From Flavisolibacter longurius (GTDB lineage: Bacteria; Bacteroidota; Bacteroidia; Chitinophagales; Chitinophagaceae), in contig JACJGO010000020.1 of NCBI GenBank assembly GCA_014163555.1, positions 55,452 through 119,451 on the forward strand: a stretch of DNA of 64,000 bases. The letters are read 5' to 3'. Each line of letters begins with the position of its first letter. Positions within the stretch are counted from its first letter, which is position 1. This document shows positions 54,555-63,267 of this stretch, one piece after another. A program made the translations under genes and the position numbers. Under the pieces are notes generated by a model that worked only from the letters and a program-made list of their open reading frames with translations, was not told the origin of the DNA and did not search any database.

Positions 54555-55060
54555 GGTTGTGGTTTATTGGTTTGACGAAGGTAGACGCCGGAATGTTACA
54601 GGTATTTTAAAAAAATGTTACCGGCCGGCGAAGTCAAACAGACGTGAAAAGAAAAATAGTACGGGATGGATCTACGATCAACCAGCCAGTTGATGGTTAG
54701 GCCATCTGGTGTTACAACACTGTTCACAATCTCTACTTACCTTCTGCACATACACTTCATGTACCTGGATGCATAACCGCAATTCCTTACATGGCATCTA
54801 CCCAAGGCTGCTCCTATTCTATAGCTAAAAAGATTTGTCTTGTTAACCCCAGTCTTCAGGCTGGGAATAGAAACCTAATGCAGGGTGATGCACACAGGCT
54901 TCAGCCTATCTAATTGTGAGCAAGAGATAGGCTGAAGCCTGTGCATACTCTCACTTTACATGTTTGTCCCCAGCCTGAAGGATAGGGTTAACCAAGAATA
55001 AGCTTCGCTTTATGCCTCGTAGCAGCAGTTCCGCACTAGACAGGAGAACTTTCCCCTACC
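54555..55060. other. Gene-free stretch with a nested palindrome
   Basis: About 500 bp without a credible gene or RNA. Its main content is the nested inverted repeat at 54841-54992. The outer parts show nothing I can assign. Confidence 0.6.
54841..54992. repeat. Nested palindrome, REP/MITE-like element
   Basis: The inner stem pairs CACAGGCTTCAGCCTATCT with AGATAGGCTGAAGCCTGTG, perfect over 19 bp. An outer, imperfect stem pairs GTTAACCCCAGTCTTCAGG (then CTGGG) with CCCAGCCTGAAGGATAGGGT (then TAAC). The GGCTTCAGCC core is itself present in both stems. The whole folds as one long cruciform or hairpin with no coding capacity. Confidence 0.75.
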
Positions 55061-55133
55061 TGATAACCAAATAACAAAATAACCCAATATCTCAATATCA
55101 TAATATCCCAATATCAAATATCCAATATCCTAT
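55061..55133. repeat. Word array F (3' end of the nucleoid-associated gene)
   Basis: Direct near-repeats of CCAATATC and related words (AACCCAATATCTCAATATC, AATATCCCAATATCAAATAT, CCAATATCC) lead into the stop codon of the gene at 55130. No inverted partner is visible, so this is a one-sided array. Confidence 0.65.
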
Positions 55134-56170
55134 CCCTCATCCTGGTAATAAATCTTGTAATATTTCCTCCCGTCCATGTCCACACCTTTTTCAATCAGGT
55201 CGGTTCGGCCGTGCACATAAATATGGAAGTTGCGGTCAAGCTTGATCACACTCTTGAAAATGCGACTTTGCTTTTTTACGGCTTCGGGAGAAATGTCAAA
55301 TTGAGCGGCCAGGTCAAAATCGTTGCTTTCAATATAGCGGCTACCGAAGTTGCGGAAGGCTTCAATGCGGTCGTCCTGCGCAAACACTTCGGATTGAAAT
55401 TCGTCAATGTCAAAGCTCTCGTGGCTTTTAAAATAGTCGATGGATTTGTGCAGGAGTTCCACCTGTTCGTTTCGCGGCACTTTTAGGTCTTGTTCCAACG
55501 GGCCGGTGATGAATTGCTTGGTAAGATTTAAAAAATGCTGCGTGTTGTGAAACTCGTTTTTCTGCGGTGCCACCGCTAAAAACTTTTCTTTCCAGTACTG
55601 CGCTTCTTCACCGCGGTTCTGGTTGTCGAAAAGCAGCACATCATAACCTTCCTCTTCTTTGTGACCAATGATCAAACAGCCTTTATCTACCTTGCTCACT
55701 TCCACACCTTCTTTCATCGCCAGGTCAATGCTGCCTTCTTCCTGCTGCGCATCCAGGAAAAATGCTTTGTTCTCTGTTTTAAAAAGACCAATGGCTTTGC
55801 AAACTTTGCTGTCTAACGGCAGGCCGTTGAAGTAAGCCACGTAAAACTCACCACCCTTTACTTTGGGGTGGGTCGACTGGTTGTATAAATGCTTTGCAAT
55901 GTTGCCCGACACTTCGTCAAACGTAGTATCATCATCAAACAACTGCTTGCAGTATTGGTACAACTCATGGTATTGCAACGAAGCATCGTGACTGAAGGAA
56001 TGGTGCTCGTGGTTGTTTTTAAATCGCCCCAAAAAACTATCCTGGATGATATATAAATTCTCTTCGGAAAGCTCCGGCGCCTGGCCCGAGAGCAGCAGCG
56101 GATCCGCATTGTTCTTATTGCCTACGTAGTGGATGATCAGTTTTTCCAGGATGGTGTTTGGCAGGTTCAT
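55130..56170 (-). CDS. Nucleoid-associated protein (YejK/NdpA family)
   Basis: 346 residues from ATG 56170. The frame continues upstream through a GC-rich repeat, but MNLPNTILEKLIIHYVGNK is the normal family start and a -7 box lies 16 bp upstream. The family hallmark CGxxxAYFNG-like GGEFYVAYFNG and the C-terminal FRNFGSRYIESNDFDL region are seen. Homologues bind the bacterial nucleoid; the exact role is unclear. Divergent from kbl. Confidence 0.85.
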   Translation of the reverse strand: MNLPNTILEKLIIHYVGNKNNADPLLLSGQAPELSEENLYIIQDSFLGRFKNNHEHHSFSHDASLQYHELYQYCKQLFDDDTTFDEVSGNIAKHLYNQSTHPKVKGGEFYVAYFNGLPLDSKVCKAIGLFKTENKAFFLDAQQEEGSIDLAMKEGVEVSKVDKGCLIIGHKEEEGYDVLLFDNQNRGEEAQYWKEKFLAVAPQKNEFHNTQHFLNLTKQFITGPLEQDLKVPRNEQVELLHKSIDYFKSHESFDIDEFQSEVFAQDDRIEAFRNFGSRYIESNDFDLAAQFDISPEAVKKQSRIFKSVIKLDRNFHIYVHGRTDLIEKGVDMDGRKYYKIYYQDEG

Positions 56171-56185
56171 GGTAAAAATTGGCGG

Positions 56186-56193
56186 CAAATATA
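56186..56193 (-). promoter_or_regulatory. -7 box of the nucleoid-associated gene
   Basis: TATATTTG on the minus strand, an exact TAnnTTTG. The position expected for a -33 TTG falls inside a GC-rich hairpin repeat and does not match. Confidence 0.5.
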
Positions 56194-56240
56194 GGGAAGG
56201 GCGGCCCACCCCTTCCCTCCCGGTGGGAGGGCTCAGATCG
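56194..56240. repeat. GC-rich hairpin repeat, left copy
   Basis: CCCTCCC-GGT-GGGAGGG (56215-56231) with flanks ACCCCTT and GCTCAGAT. It is an inverted, diverged copy of the repeat at 56329-56366. Confidence 0.75.
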
Positions 56241-56328
56241 AAGGCCCTGATTTTGTTGGCAACATTCATTTATTATTGGAACCCGCAACGGATAACTAAT
56301 GCTTCCTGCAGAAAAAAGCAGTTTGTTA

Positions 56329-56366
56329 CACCTGAGCCCCTCCACCGGAGGGGACGGGGGAGGCCT
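56329..56366. repeat. GC-rich hairpin repeat, right copy
   Basis: CCCCTCC-ACC-GGAGGGG (56337-56353) preceded by CCTGAG and followed by ACGGGGGAGGCC. It ends next to the kbl -7 box. Confidence 0.75.
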
Positions 56367-56374
56367 TATATTTG
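56367..56374 (+). promoter_or_regulatory. -7 box of kbl
   Basis: TATATTTG, identical to the divergent -7 box. The start codon lies 20 bp downstream. The -33 position falls in the GC-rich repeat. Confidence 0.5.
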
Positions 56375-56394
56375 CCTTCCCTAATTCCAACATT

Positions 56395-57582
56395 ATGAAC
56401 GAAAAGTTTATCGAAAGGCTCAGGACAGAGATTGAAGAAATCAAAACGTCAGGCTTATATAAAAATGAACGGATCATTACCTCGCCGCAGGGTGCCGAGA
56501 TCACTGTTAATGGAAAACAGGTTTTGAATTTTTGCGCCAACAATTACCTCGGGCTCTCCTCGCATCCTAAAACCATTGCAGCGGCACACCAATATATCGA
56601 CAGCCATGGCTACGGCATGAGCTCTGTGCGTTTTATCTGCGGCACGCAGGATATTCACAAAGAGCTGGAACAAAAACTGGCGCAGTTTCTTGGTACAGAA
56701 GACACGATCTTATACGTAGCGGCCTTTGATGCTAACGGTGGCGTGTTTGAACCCTTGTTCAACGACCAGGATGCCATCATCTCCGATGCACTCAATCATG
56801 CCTCTATCATTGACGGTGTTCGCCTGTGTAAGGCACAGCGCTACCGCTATGAGCACAACAACATGGAAGACCTGGAAGCCAAGCTGAAGGAAAGTGCCCA
56901 CCTGCGTAGCCGCATTATTGTTACCGATGGTGTGTTCAGCATGGACGGCACCATTGCGCAACTCGATAAGATCTGCGACCTCGCCGATCAGTACGACGCT
57001 ATTGTGATGGTGGACGAAAGTCACGCTTCGGGTTTTGTGGGCAAAACGGGTCGTGGTACGCATCAGCACCGGGGCGTAATGGGCCGCATCGACATCATTA
57101 CCGGCACACTGGGCAAGGCCTTGGGCGGTGCCAGCGGTGGCTTTACCAGCGGTCGTAAAGAGATCATTGACATTCTGCGCCAGCGCAGCCGTCCTTACCT
57201 GTTCTCCAATACGCTGGCTCCGTCTATTGCCGGTGCTTCTATTGCCGTGCTGGACCTGCTGACCGAATCGACTGAGCTTCGCGATAAACTGGAGAACAAC
57301 ACAAAATATTTCCGCACGAAAATGACCGAAGCCAGTTTCGACATTAAGCCCGGAGAGCACCCGATTGTTCCCATTATGTTGTACGATTCGGTGCTAGCGG
57401 CCAAATTTGCCGATGCCCTGCTGCAGGAAGGTATTTATGTGATCGGGTTCTTTTATCCCGTGGTGCCTAAAGGGCAGGCCCGCATCCGTGTACAGATCAG
57501 CGCTGCGCATGACCAGGCACACTTGGATAAAGCCATTGGTGCCTTCAGTCGGATTGGCAAAGAGCTGGGCGTGCTGAAATAA
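56395..57582 (+). CDS. kbl: Glycine C-acetyltransferase (2-amino-3-ketobutyrate CoA ligase)
   Basis: 395 residues from ATG 56395; the frame is open upstream only through repeat sequence. It is a PLP enzyme that splits 2-amino-3-ketobutyrate to glycine and acetyl-CoA in threonine breakdown. It shows [15 protein letters not shown] [49 protein letters not shown], and the PLP lysine in [36 protein letters not shown] at the end agrees with Kbl rather than BioF. No threonine dehydrogenase gene is next to it. Confidence 0.93.
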   Translation: MNEKFIERLRTEIEEIKTSGLYKNERIITSPQGAEITVNGKQVLNFCANNYLGLSSHPKTIAAAHQYIDSHGYGMSSVRFICGTQDIHKELEQKLAQFLGTEDTILYVAAFDANGGVFEPLFNDQDAIISDALNHASIIDGVRLCKAQRYRYEHNNMEDLEAKLKESAHLRSRIIVTDGVFSMDGTIAQLDKICDLADQYDAIVMVDESHASGFVGKTGRGTHQHRGVMGRIDIITGTLGKALGGASGGFTSGRKEIIDILRQRSRPYLFSNTLAPSIAGASIAVLDLLTESTELRDKLENNTKYFRTKMTEASFDIKPGEHPIVPIMLYDSVLAAKFADALLQEGIYVIGFFYPVVPKGQARIRVQISAAHDQAHLDKAIGAFSRIGKELGVLK

Positions 57583-57703
57583 TATCCTGTGGGGCCTTGC
57601 TCCTGACATGTCCTTTCTGATATCAGAATAGTTTGCAATCCGGCAGAATCGGCAGGCAAACAATAAAAGGCGGGATGCGGCGTTTAAGGTGAAACGTCGC
57701 TCC

Positions 57704-57829
57704 ATGACAAAATGGTTTTTCGCAGCGTGTTTGGTAACCGTTGCTCTTTTTAGCCTGACCTCCTGCGCCACTAACCGCGATTGCCACGGGGTTAAGCATA
57801 CCACGCTTTCCAATGGCGTCAGGATCTAA
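57704..57829 (+). CDS. Small lipoprotein of 41 residues
   Basis: A short frame ATG-TAA encodes a basic start, a hydrophobic helix, and a lipobox FSLTSC with Cys21, then CATNRDCHGVKHTTLSNG-type mature sequence of 20 residues. Small lipoproteins of this form (Cys, Asn, Cys-His-Gly) are frequent in Chitinophagaceae, from memory. An upstream GTG would add five residues. Function unknown. Confidence 0.6.
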   Translation: MTKWFFAACLVTVALFSLTSCATNRDCHGVKHTTLSNGVRI

Positions 57830-57858
57830 ATAGATTATTTCCACCTTAGATTAGCAGC

Positions 57859-58380
57859 ATGAAGAGTTTTATTCTCTCGTGCTGCTTTTTTTTGTCCGTA
57901 CTCCCGGTTTGGGGGCAGATGGATTTTTCCGCAACGTTCTCCGGGTATTGGAGCGGAACCTTGCATTGGTACCAGTTGGGGAAAGAGCCGCAACAGGTAA
58001 GGATGCAACTGGTTGTAAAGCCAACTGATTCGGCCCATATTTATACCTGGCAGATTCGTTATGGAGAAGGAGAAGCGGATAACCGTCCTTACCTGATGAA
58101 GGCTGTCGATACAGCAAAAGGTTACTGGCAACTGGACGAGCAAAACGGCATCCGTATCGATCAAAACTGGCTGGGAAACCGGCTGACGTCTTCTTTCCGT
58201 GTACTGGGTGCCACTATTGTGTACAGTTATTGGCGGGAAGGGGAAACCTTGGTGGCGGAATCCTATCATATCCGGACAAAAGAACCGGTAATCTCAGGCA
58301 GCGGTACGGATGAAAGCCCGCAAGTAGAAAGCTTCAAGGCTACCAGTTTTCAGCGGGCCGTGTTGAAACGGGTAAAATAG
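57859..58380 (+). CDS. Secreted protein, lipocalin-like beta fold
   Basis: 173 residues with a signal peptide ending VLPVWGQ. The mature part starts FSATFSGYWSGTLHWYQLGK and alternates beta-strands (VRMQLVVKPTDSAHIYTWQI, LGATIVYSYWREGETLVAES). No Cys pair or catalytic motif is seen. Unknown function. It lies 29 bp after the small lipoprotein. Its stop runs into a weak word array (GATGATAGGATGATACG). Confidence 0.65.
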   Translation: MKSFILSCCFFLSVLPVWGQMDFSATFSGYWSGTLHWYQLGKEPQQVRMQLVVKPTDSAHIYTWQIRYGEGEADNRPYLMKAVDTAKGYWQLDEQNGIRIDQNWLGNRLTSSFRVLGATIVYSYWREGETLVAESYHIRTKEPVISGSGTDESPQVESFKATSFQRAVLKRVK

Positions 58381-58482
58381 GATGATAGGATGATACGTTG
58401 GTTTGTTGACTTGTTAGCTGCTTATGCCTGGTTTAAATGCTGTTGTTAATCCAATCTACTTTTCAACCCATCAACCGATTAC
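58378..58482. repeat. Weak word array H
   Basis: GATGATAGGATGATACGTTG and GGTTTGTTGACTTGTTAGC on the left, with a partial inverted partner TTTTCAACCCATCAACCGAT on the right. It starts at the stop codon of the preceding gene. Weaker than the other arrays. Confidence 0.4.
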
Positions 58483-58494
58483 CCCCTCTGCCGT

Positions 58495-58502
58495 TACCTT
58501 TG
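58495..58502 (+). promoter_or_regulatory. -7 box of the beta-lactamase gene
   Basis: TACCTTTG matches TAnnTTTG exactly, 20 bp before the start codon. No -33 TTG at the usual spacing. Confidence 0.45.
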
Positions 58503-58522
58503 CGCAAAATTGATCCACCGAT

Positions 58523-59329
58523 ATGCGCTTTTTGTTTTTCGGCCTGATGGCTTTGTGGCTGGCCAGTTGTTCGCCCAATAATGTGACCACCGATGATTCC
58601 CTGAAAAAGTTCTTCGATGAGCAAAAGTCAGAGGGAACCTTTGGCCTTTTCAACAACGGCAACGGCCAGTTTACCATTTATAATTTACCCCGCTACCGCG
58701 ACAGTGCTTTTTTACCGGCATCTACCTTCAAGATTTTAAATTCCCTGATCGGGCTGCAAACCGGCGTGATTTCCAGCGATACCATGACCATTCCATGGGA
58801 TGGGGTGCAACGCGACATGCCGGAGTGGAACAAAGACCTGACGATGTACGAAGCGTTCCGGGCATCTTCCGTTCCTTATTACCAGGAAGTGGCCCGCCGT
58901 ATTGGAAGGGATACCATGCAGTTCTGGCTCGATTCGCTGGCCTATGGAACAAAACAGATCAGGGAACCGGTGGATTCGTTTTGGCTGAATAATTCGTTGC
59001 AGGTTACTCCGGACGAGCAACTCGGTTTGGTGAAGCGTCTGTATTTCAACCAACTTCCGTTCTTTACCCCTTACCAGGAGATGGTGAAAAAAGCCATGCT
59101 GTTTGAAGACAAGCCTACGCACCAATTAAGCTATAAAACAGGGTTGGGAAGAAAAGAAGACGGCACCCGGGTGGCATGGGTACTGGGATGGATTGAAGAA
59201 AACCGTCACCCCTACTTTTTTGTCCTGAACATGGAAACCAAAGATCCATCCGTTGACCTGGTGGAAGGCAGAATGAAAGTGCTGCGCGGCATTCTTACGC
59301 AGATGCAGTTTTTCCAGGGGAAACGATGA
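58523..59329 (+). CDS. Class D (OXA-type) beta-lactamase, lipoprotein form
   Basis: 268 residues. Lipoprotein signal ends LWLASC. Class D motifs are present: the nucleophile Ser and Lys in PASTFKI (S-X-X-K), S-V-P in ASSVPYYQEVARRIG (S-X-V position), YGT where YGN is usual, and KTG in LSYKTGLG. The final strand carries VAWVLGWIEE. It hydrolyses beta-lactams if functional. YGT in place of YGN may change activity. No mobile element or other resistance gene is near, so it looks intrinsic. Confidence 0.88.
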   Translation: MRFLFFGLMALWLASCSPNNVTTDDSLKKFFDEQKSEGTFGLFNNGNGQFTIYNLPRYRDSAFLPASTFKILNSLIGLQTGVISSDTMTIPWDGVQRDMPEWNKDLTMYEAFRASSVPYYQEVARRIGRDTMQFWLDSLAYGTKQIREPVDSFWLNNSLQVTPDEQLGLVKRLYFNQLPFFTPYQEMVKKAMLFEDKPTHQLSYKTGLGRKEDGTRVAWVLGWIEENRHPYFFVLNMETKDPSVDLVEGRMKVLRGILTQMQFFQGKR

Positions 59330-59412
59330 TACAGTTCACAAGTTCACATGTTTACAAGTTTACGTGTTAAACTAACTTGTGAACGAGTGAACTCGTAAAC
59401 TTGTGAACTCTT
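59330..59412. repeat. Quasi-palindromic word array E (3' end of the beta-lactamase gene)
   Basis: AGTTCACAAGTT near 59333 has an exact inverted copy AACTTGTGAACT near 59400. Between them the same vocabulary recurs (CACATGTTTACAAGTTTACG; GTGAACGAGTGAACTCG). It starts at the first base after the stop codon. Confidence 0.8.
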
Positions 59413-59463
59413 TAATCGCGTTTAGCATGTTCTTTGCCTGTTGACGCTAAATTGTAAAAACCC

Positions 59464-60465
59464 TTGAGCTTTCAGTATCAATATCCCGAAGCGTTTTGGC
59501 TCCTGGCCTTGGTGCCGGTGCTGGCGCTTTTTTATTTTCTGTACCTGCAATGGCGTAAAAAGGCTGCCCGCCAATTGGGCGATGCTGCCTTGGTAGCGGA
59601 ACTTACCCGCAGCCATTCCTCCAAAAAAGCCTTGCTTAAGTTTGGACTTTTTGTTCTTGCATTTGCCATCGGTTGTTTTACGCTGGCCAATCCTCGGTTG
59701 CCCGATGATGCCTCGGCAGAAGTGCGCAAGGGCATCGACGTTGTAATTGCGCTGGATGTCAGCAACAGCATGCTCGCCACCGATGTACAGCCTACCCGCC
59801 TGAAAAAGGCCCAGGATATGCTGGTATCCGCCATCAACAAAATGCCCAACGACCGGATTGGCCTGGTGGTGTTTGCCGGCAGTGCCTATACACAGATGCC
59901 GCTTAGCACCGACCACGAAGCCGCTAAACTTTTTGTCACCACCGCTAACCCGGGCATGGTACCCGAACAAGGCACTGCTGTTGCCGATGCCCTGCTGCAA
60001 AGCAATGCCGCCTTTGAGGAAGGCAGTGGGCGGTTTAAGACCATTATCCTGGTAACCGATGGCGAAACCCATGACGAAGAAGCCTTGCCGACGGTGCAGG
60101 GATTGGCAAAAAAAGGCGTGATGGTGAATACCATCGGGATTGGTTCGCCGGAAGGATCGGTGATCGTGGACAGTGAAACTGGCCAGCCGAAAACAGACGA
60201 AAACGGGCAGCCGGTTGTATCGCGATTGAACGAAGAGCTTTTACAGACCCTTGCCCAAACCACCAACGGTGCCTATATCCGGCTGAACGACGCGGCATCC
60301 ACCGTATCCATCCTGCAAGATCAATACAAAGACGTAGAGAAAAAAGCAATGGTCGATACATCGGCGCTGAATTATGAATCGTTTTACTGGTGGTTTTTGC
60401 TGCCGGTGTTTTTGCTCCTGGTAACCGAATTGTTTTTGCCCGACCGGAAAAAAGTTGTGGAATGA
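59464..60465 (+). CDS. batB: von Willebrand factor A protein BatB
   Basis: 333 residues from a TTG start (LSFQYQYPEAFWLLALVPV). Two N-terminal hydrophobic segments (about 10-25 and 57-75), a VWA domain from about 90 with MIDAS metal site DVSNS in VVIALDVSNSMLATD, TDGETHDEEAL and a C-terminal membrane helix (about 308-328). It matches BatB of the Bacteroidota aerotolerance (Bat) cluster, whose role is linked to oxidative-stress tolerance. batC overlaps its stop by ATGA, so the two are coupled. BatA and MoxR are not in the window. Confidence 0.85.
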   Translation: MSFQYQYPEAFWLLALVPVLALFYFLYLQWRKKAARQLGDAALVAELTRSHSSKKALLKFGLFVLAFAIGCFTLANPRLPDDASAEVRKGIDVVIALDVSNSMLATDVQPTRLKKAQDMLVSAINKMPNDRIGLVVFAGSAYTQMPLSTDHEAAKLFVTTANPGMVPEQGTAVADALLQSNAAFEEGSGRFKTIILVTDGETHDEEALPTVQGLAKKGVMVNTIGIGSPEGSVIVDSETGQPKTDENGQPVVSRLNEELLQTLAQTTNGAYIRLNDAASTVSILQDQYKDVEKKAMVDTSALNYESFYWWFLLPVFLLLVTELFLPDRKKVVE

Positions 60466-61043
60466 AATATGTTGCAGTCATAGGAATTTTGCTTGCGCTG
60501 AATGCCAATGCCCAATCCAGCAAGGCCTACACCAGCCGGGGTAACGAGTATTACCTGCAGCTAAAATTTGATCTTGCCGAAGACCAATACCGACAGGCCC
60601 TGAACCTGGAGCCGGGCAGCAACGAGGCGAAGTACAACCTTGCCAATGCCCTGATGCAGCAGAAAAAGTTCAGGGAAGCCATTGAGGTGTACACGGAAGT
60701 AACCACCGGCAACAACAAAAACCTGCGGGCCGCCGCACACTACAACATAGGTGTCAGCTACACAAAACAAAAAGATCTCCCTGCCAGCATTGAAGCCTAC
60801 AAATCGGCCCTGCGCATCAACCCCGAGGATAAAGAAGCAAGGGAAAACCTGCAAAAGGCGTTGCAGGAGCAGAAAAAACAACAGCAGGATCAAAAGAAAA
60901 ACAGCGGCGGCGGTGGTGGTGGTATGAGCCAGAAAGAAGCCGAAAACAAACTAAAGCAATTGCAGGATAAAGAACGTGACCTGCAACAGCGCATGCAAAA
61001 CGCCGGCAGGGGCAAAGGAACCGGGGGAAACAGGGATTGGTAA
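60462..61043 (+). CDS. batC: TPR protein BatC
   Basis: 193 residues from ATG 60462, which overlaps the batB stop. Signal peptide ends ALNANAQ. Three to four TPRs follow (GNEYYLQLKFDLAEDQYRQA, AHYNIGVSYTKQKDLPASIE, AYKSALRINPEDKEARENLQ), then a Gln/Lys-rich coil and a Gly-rich loop. BatC-like proteins follow BatB in the family operon. Periplasmic scaffold. Some word-like repeats (AACTTGAAAGGTTAAGAAG) follow the stop codon. Confidence 0.82.
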   Translation: MKYVAVIGILLALNANAQSSKAYTSRGNEYYLQLKFDLAEDQYRQALNLEPGSNEAKYNLANALMQQKKFREAIEVYTEVTTGNNKNLRAAAHYNIGVSYTKQKDLPASIEAYKSALRINPEDKEARENLQKALQEQKKQQQDQKKNSGGGGGGMSQKEAENKLKQLQDKERDLQQRMQNAGRGKGTGGNRDW

Positions 61044-61152
61044 GTGTGAGGCTGGCAACTTGAAAGGTTAAGAAGTTGAAAGGCGGGGCGATTTGTTAAT
61101 TGGTGCGGCTGCAGGTGGTTTCGGGCTTATTTTTACGGCCTAAGTTTACCGC

Positions 61153-63219
61153 ATGACAGATTCGCTGAAACAAGGTGCCGGGCTGATAGAATACGCCGCT
61201 TCGCTGACATCTTACCAACGTTTGCTCACCAAAGAAGTAAAGATCGGTGACCTCCTCTTGGGCAATGGGCATCCCATCCGGGTGCAGACCATGACCACCA
61301 CTGATACGATGGATACTATCGGTACGGTAGAACAAACCATCCGCTGTATTGAAGCCGGTGCTGAATTGGTTCGCATTACAGCGCCTTCTAAAAAAGAAGC
61401 AGAGAATCTCATGAACATAAAAAACGAATTGGCCCGGCGTGGTTACCATACACCGCTGGTGGCCGATATTCATTTTACGCCCAATGCTGCAGAAATTGCG
61501 GCTCGCATTATCGAAAAGGTAAGGGTGAACCCAGGCAATTACGTTGACAAGAAAAAGTTTGAAACGCTTGAATACACCGATGCTGAATACGCGGAAGAAA
61601 TCGACCGGATTCGCGAACGGTTTACACCCCTGATCCGTATTTGTAAAGAGTACGGAACGGCCATGCGCATCGGTACCAACCACGGTTCGCTGAGCGACCG
61701 GATCATGAGCCGCTACGGCGATACGCCCATGGGCATGGTAGAAAGTGCGATGGAGTTTTTACGTATAGCCCGGGCCGAGAGTTATCACAACATTGTGCTG
61801 AGCATGAAAAGTTCCAACCCGCAGGTGATGGTGCAGGCCTACCGCCTGCTGATCAAAACTATGCACGAGGAGTTTGGCGAAATTTACCCGTTACACCTTG
61901 GGGTAACAGAGGCCGGCGACGGCGAGGACGGTCGCATCAAAAGCGCAGTGGGCATTGGTACATTATTGGAAGATGGCATAGGCGATACCATCCGCGTTTC
62001 CCTAACCGAAGACCCCGAGCTGGAAATTCCGGTGTGCAGGGATTTGGTGAAGCGGTATAGTAATCGGCAATTGGCAATAAACAATAAGCAAGAGGTGATT
62101 CCTGCTGTTGAAAAACCTTTATATTCTCCATTTGAATACAAACGAAGGGAAACATTTGCCATAAGCAATATTGGCGGTTCGCAGGTGCCGGTGGTGATTG
62201 CTGATCTGAGCAAGCTGTTGGCCATTACGACGAAGGATTTGGAAAGCATCGGTTACCAGTATGACGAAGCTTCCGATAAATGGAACATCAGCGACACGGC
62301 AGCCGATTATGTATTTACCGGTCACCACATCTTGAACTTTGCCTTGCCGGGAACTTTGAAAGTGATTGTGTATCCTGCTGCCTGGCTACAGGCTGACGAG
62401 AAAGAAAAATATTTTCCCATCTATGATCAGCGTGCCTATGCCGAAGCGGAAACAAAAAGCGGCTCACTGAATTTCGTAATGGTAGATTGTTTTCCCGCCG
62501 ATATTCCTTATCTCTTCGAAATGGAATACCTCGATGCCATTGGCAACGATCCTACGGTGGTGCTTTGCCTGAGCAGCACCAATAAAAATGCAGCACAATC
62601 TGTGCGGCGCATGTTTGTTGAACTGATGGGCCGCGGCATTAAAAACCCGGTTGTTCTCATTACCGACAGCCATTGGCAAACCGCCGATGAACACCTGATT
62701 CATTACGCCACCGAAGCCGGAGCCTTGCTGTTGGATGGCATGGGCGATGGGGTTTGTTTCGGTATGACGGGGGAAAGCTACAAGCTACAGGCGGCCAGCT
62801 ACCAGCAGGTCAGTGGACGAAACTACCAGGCTTCGCAAACAGTGGAACAATTTATCAACAACACTGCTTTCATCATTCTGCAGGCTACCCGTACCCGCAT
62901 CTCCAAAACAGAATACATCAGTTGCCCTTCCTGCGGACGAACCCTTTTTGACCTGCAGGAAACCACGGCAAAGATCCGGGCAGTAACCAATCACCTGAAA
63001 GGCGTGAAGATTGCCATCATGGGTTGCATTGTAAATGGCCCCGGTGAAATGGCCGACGCCGATTTTGGTTATGTTGGCAGCGGCCCGGGAAAAATTACAT
63101 TGTACAAAGGCAAAGAAGTGGTAAAGCGCAATGTGCCGAGTGAAATTGCTGTGGAAGAACTGATCAACCTGCTAAAGGAGGCTGAGGTGTGGGTGGAGCG
63201 GCCGGTGATGGTGTCGTAG
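61153..63219 (+). CDS. ispG: 4-hydroxy-3-methylbut-2-enyl diphosphate synthase (flavodoxin), long Bacteroidota type
   Basis: 688 residues, much longer than the 370-residue E. coli form. It makes HMBPP in the MEP isoprenoid pathway. The N-terminal TIM barrel (GHPIRVQTMTTTDTMDT, VADIHFTPNAAEIAARIIEK, LHLGVTEAGDGEDGRIKSAV) is followed by a long insertion (about 300-560) as in plant, Chlamydia and Bacteroidota enzymes, then the Fe-S domain with Cys591, Cys594, Cys625 and Glu632 (CPSCGRT and CIVNGPGE). The residues near 302-312 (SNRQLAINNKQE) come from a word repeat. Fully functional by motif. Confidence 0.95.
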   Translation: MTDSLKQGAGLIEYAASLTSYQRLLTKEVKIGDLLLGNGHPIRVQTMTTTDTMDTIGTVEQTIRCIEAGAELVRITAPSKKEAENLMNIKNELARRGYHTPLVADIHFTPNAAEIAARIIEKVRVNPGNYVDKKKFETLEYTDAEYAEEIDRIRERFTPLIRICKEYGTAMRIGTNHGSLSDRIMSRYGDTPMGMVESAMEFLRIARAESYHNIVLSMKSSNPQVMVQAYRLLIKTMHEEFGEIYPLHLGVTEAGDGEDGRIKSAVGIGTLLEDGIGDTIRVSLTEDPELEIPVCRDLVKRYSNRQLAINNKQEVIPAVEKPLYSPFEYKRRETFAISNIGGSQVPVVIADLSKLLAITTKDLESIGYQYDEASDKWNISDTAADYVFTGHHILNFALPGTLKVIVYPAAWLQADEKEKYFPIYDQRAYAEAETKSGSLNFVMVDCFPADIPYLFEMEYLDAIGNDPTVVLCLSSTNKNAAQSVRRMFVELMGRGIKNPVVLITDSHWQTADEHLIHYATEAGALLLDGMGDGVCFGMTGESYKLQAASYQQVSGRNYQASQTVEQFINNTAFIILQATRTRISKTEYISCPSCGRTLFDLQETTAKIRAVTNHLKGVKIAIMGCIVNGPGEMADADFGYVGSGPGKITLYKGKEVVKRNVPSEIAVEELINLLKEAEVWVERPVMVS
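62058..62090 (+). repeat. Word repeat inside ispG
   Basis: GGCAATTGGCAATAAACAAT then AAGCA encodes NRQLAINNKQ. It has the same vocabulary, in inverted form, as the run in the gldD signal peptide (17181-17222). It sits at the junction between the TIM barrel and the insertion domain, a place that tolerates length changes. Confidence 0.6.
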
Positions 63220-63267
63220 ATTTTGGCTAATAAGTTGTTCTGCTCGTATTGCTAAAAGCAGCATTAG

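Noticed and set aside
54555..55060. Search for tRNA or other structured RNA in the long spacer
   Set aside because: No cloverleaf and no known RNA motif; only the nested palindrome is structured.
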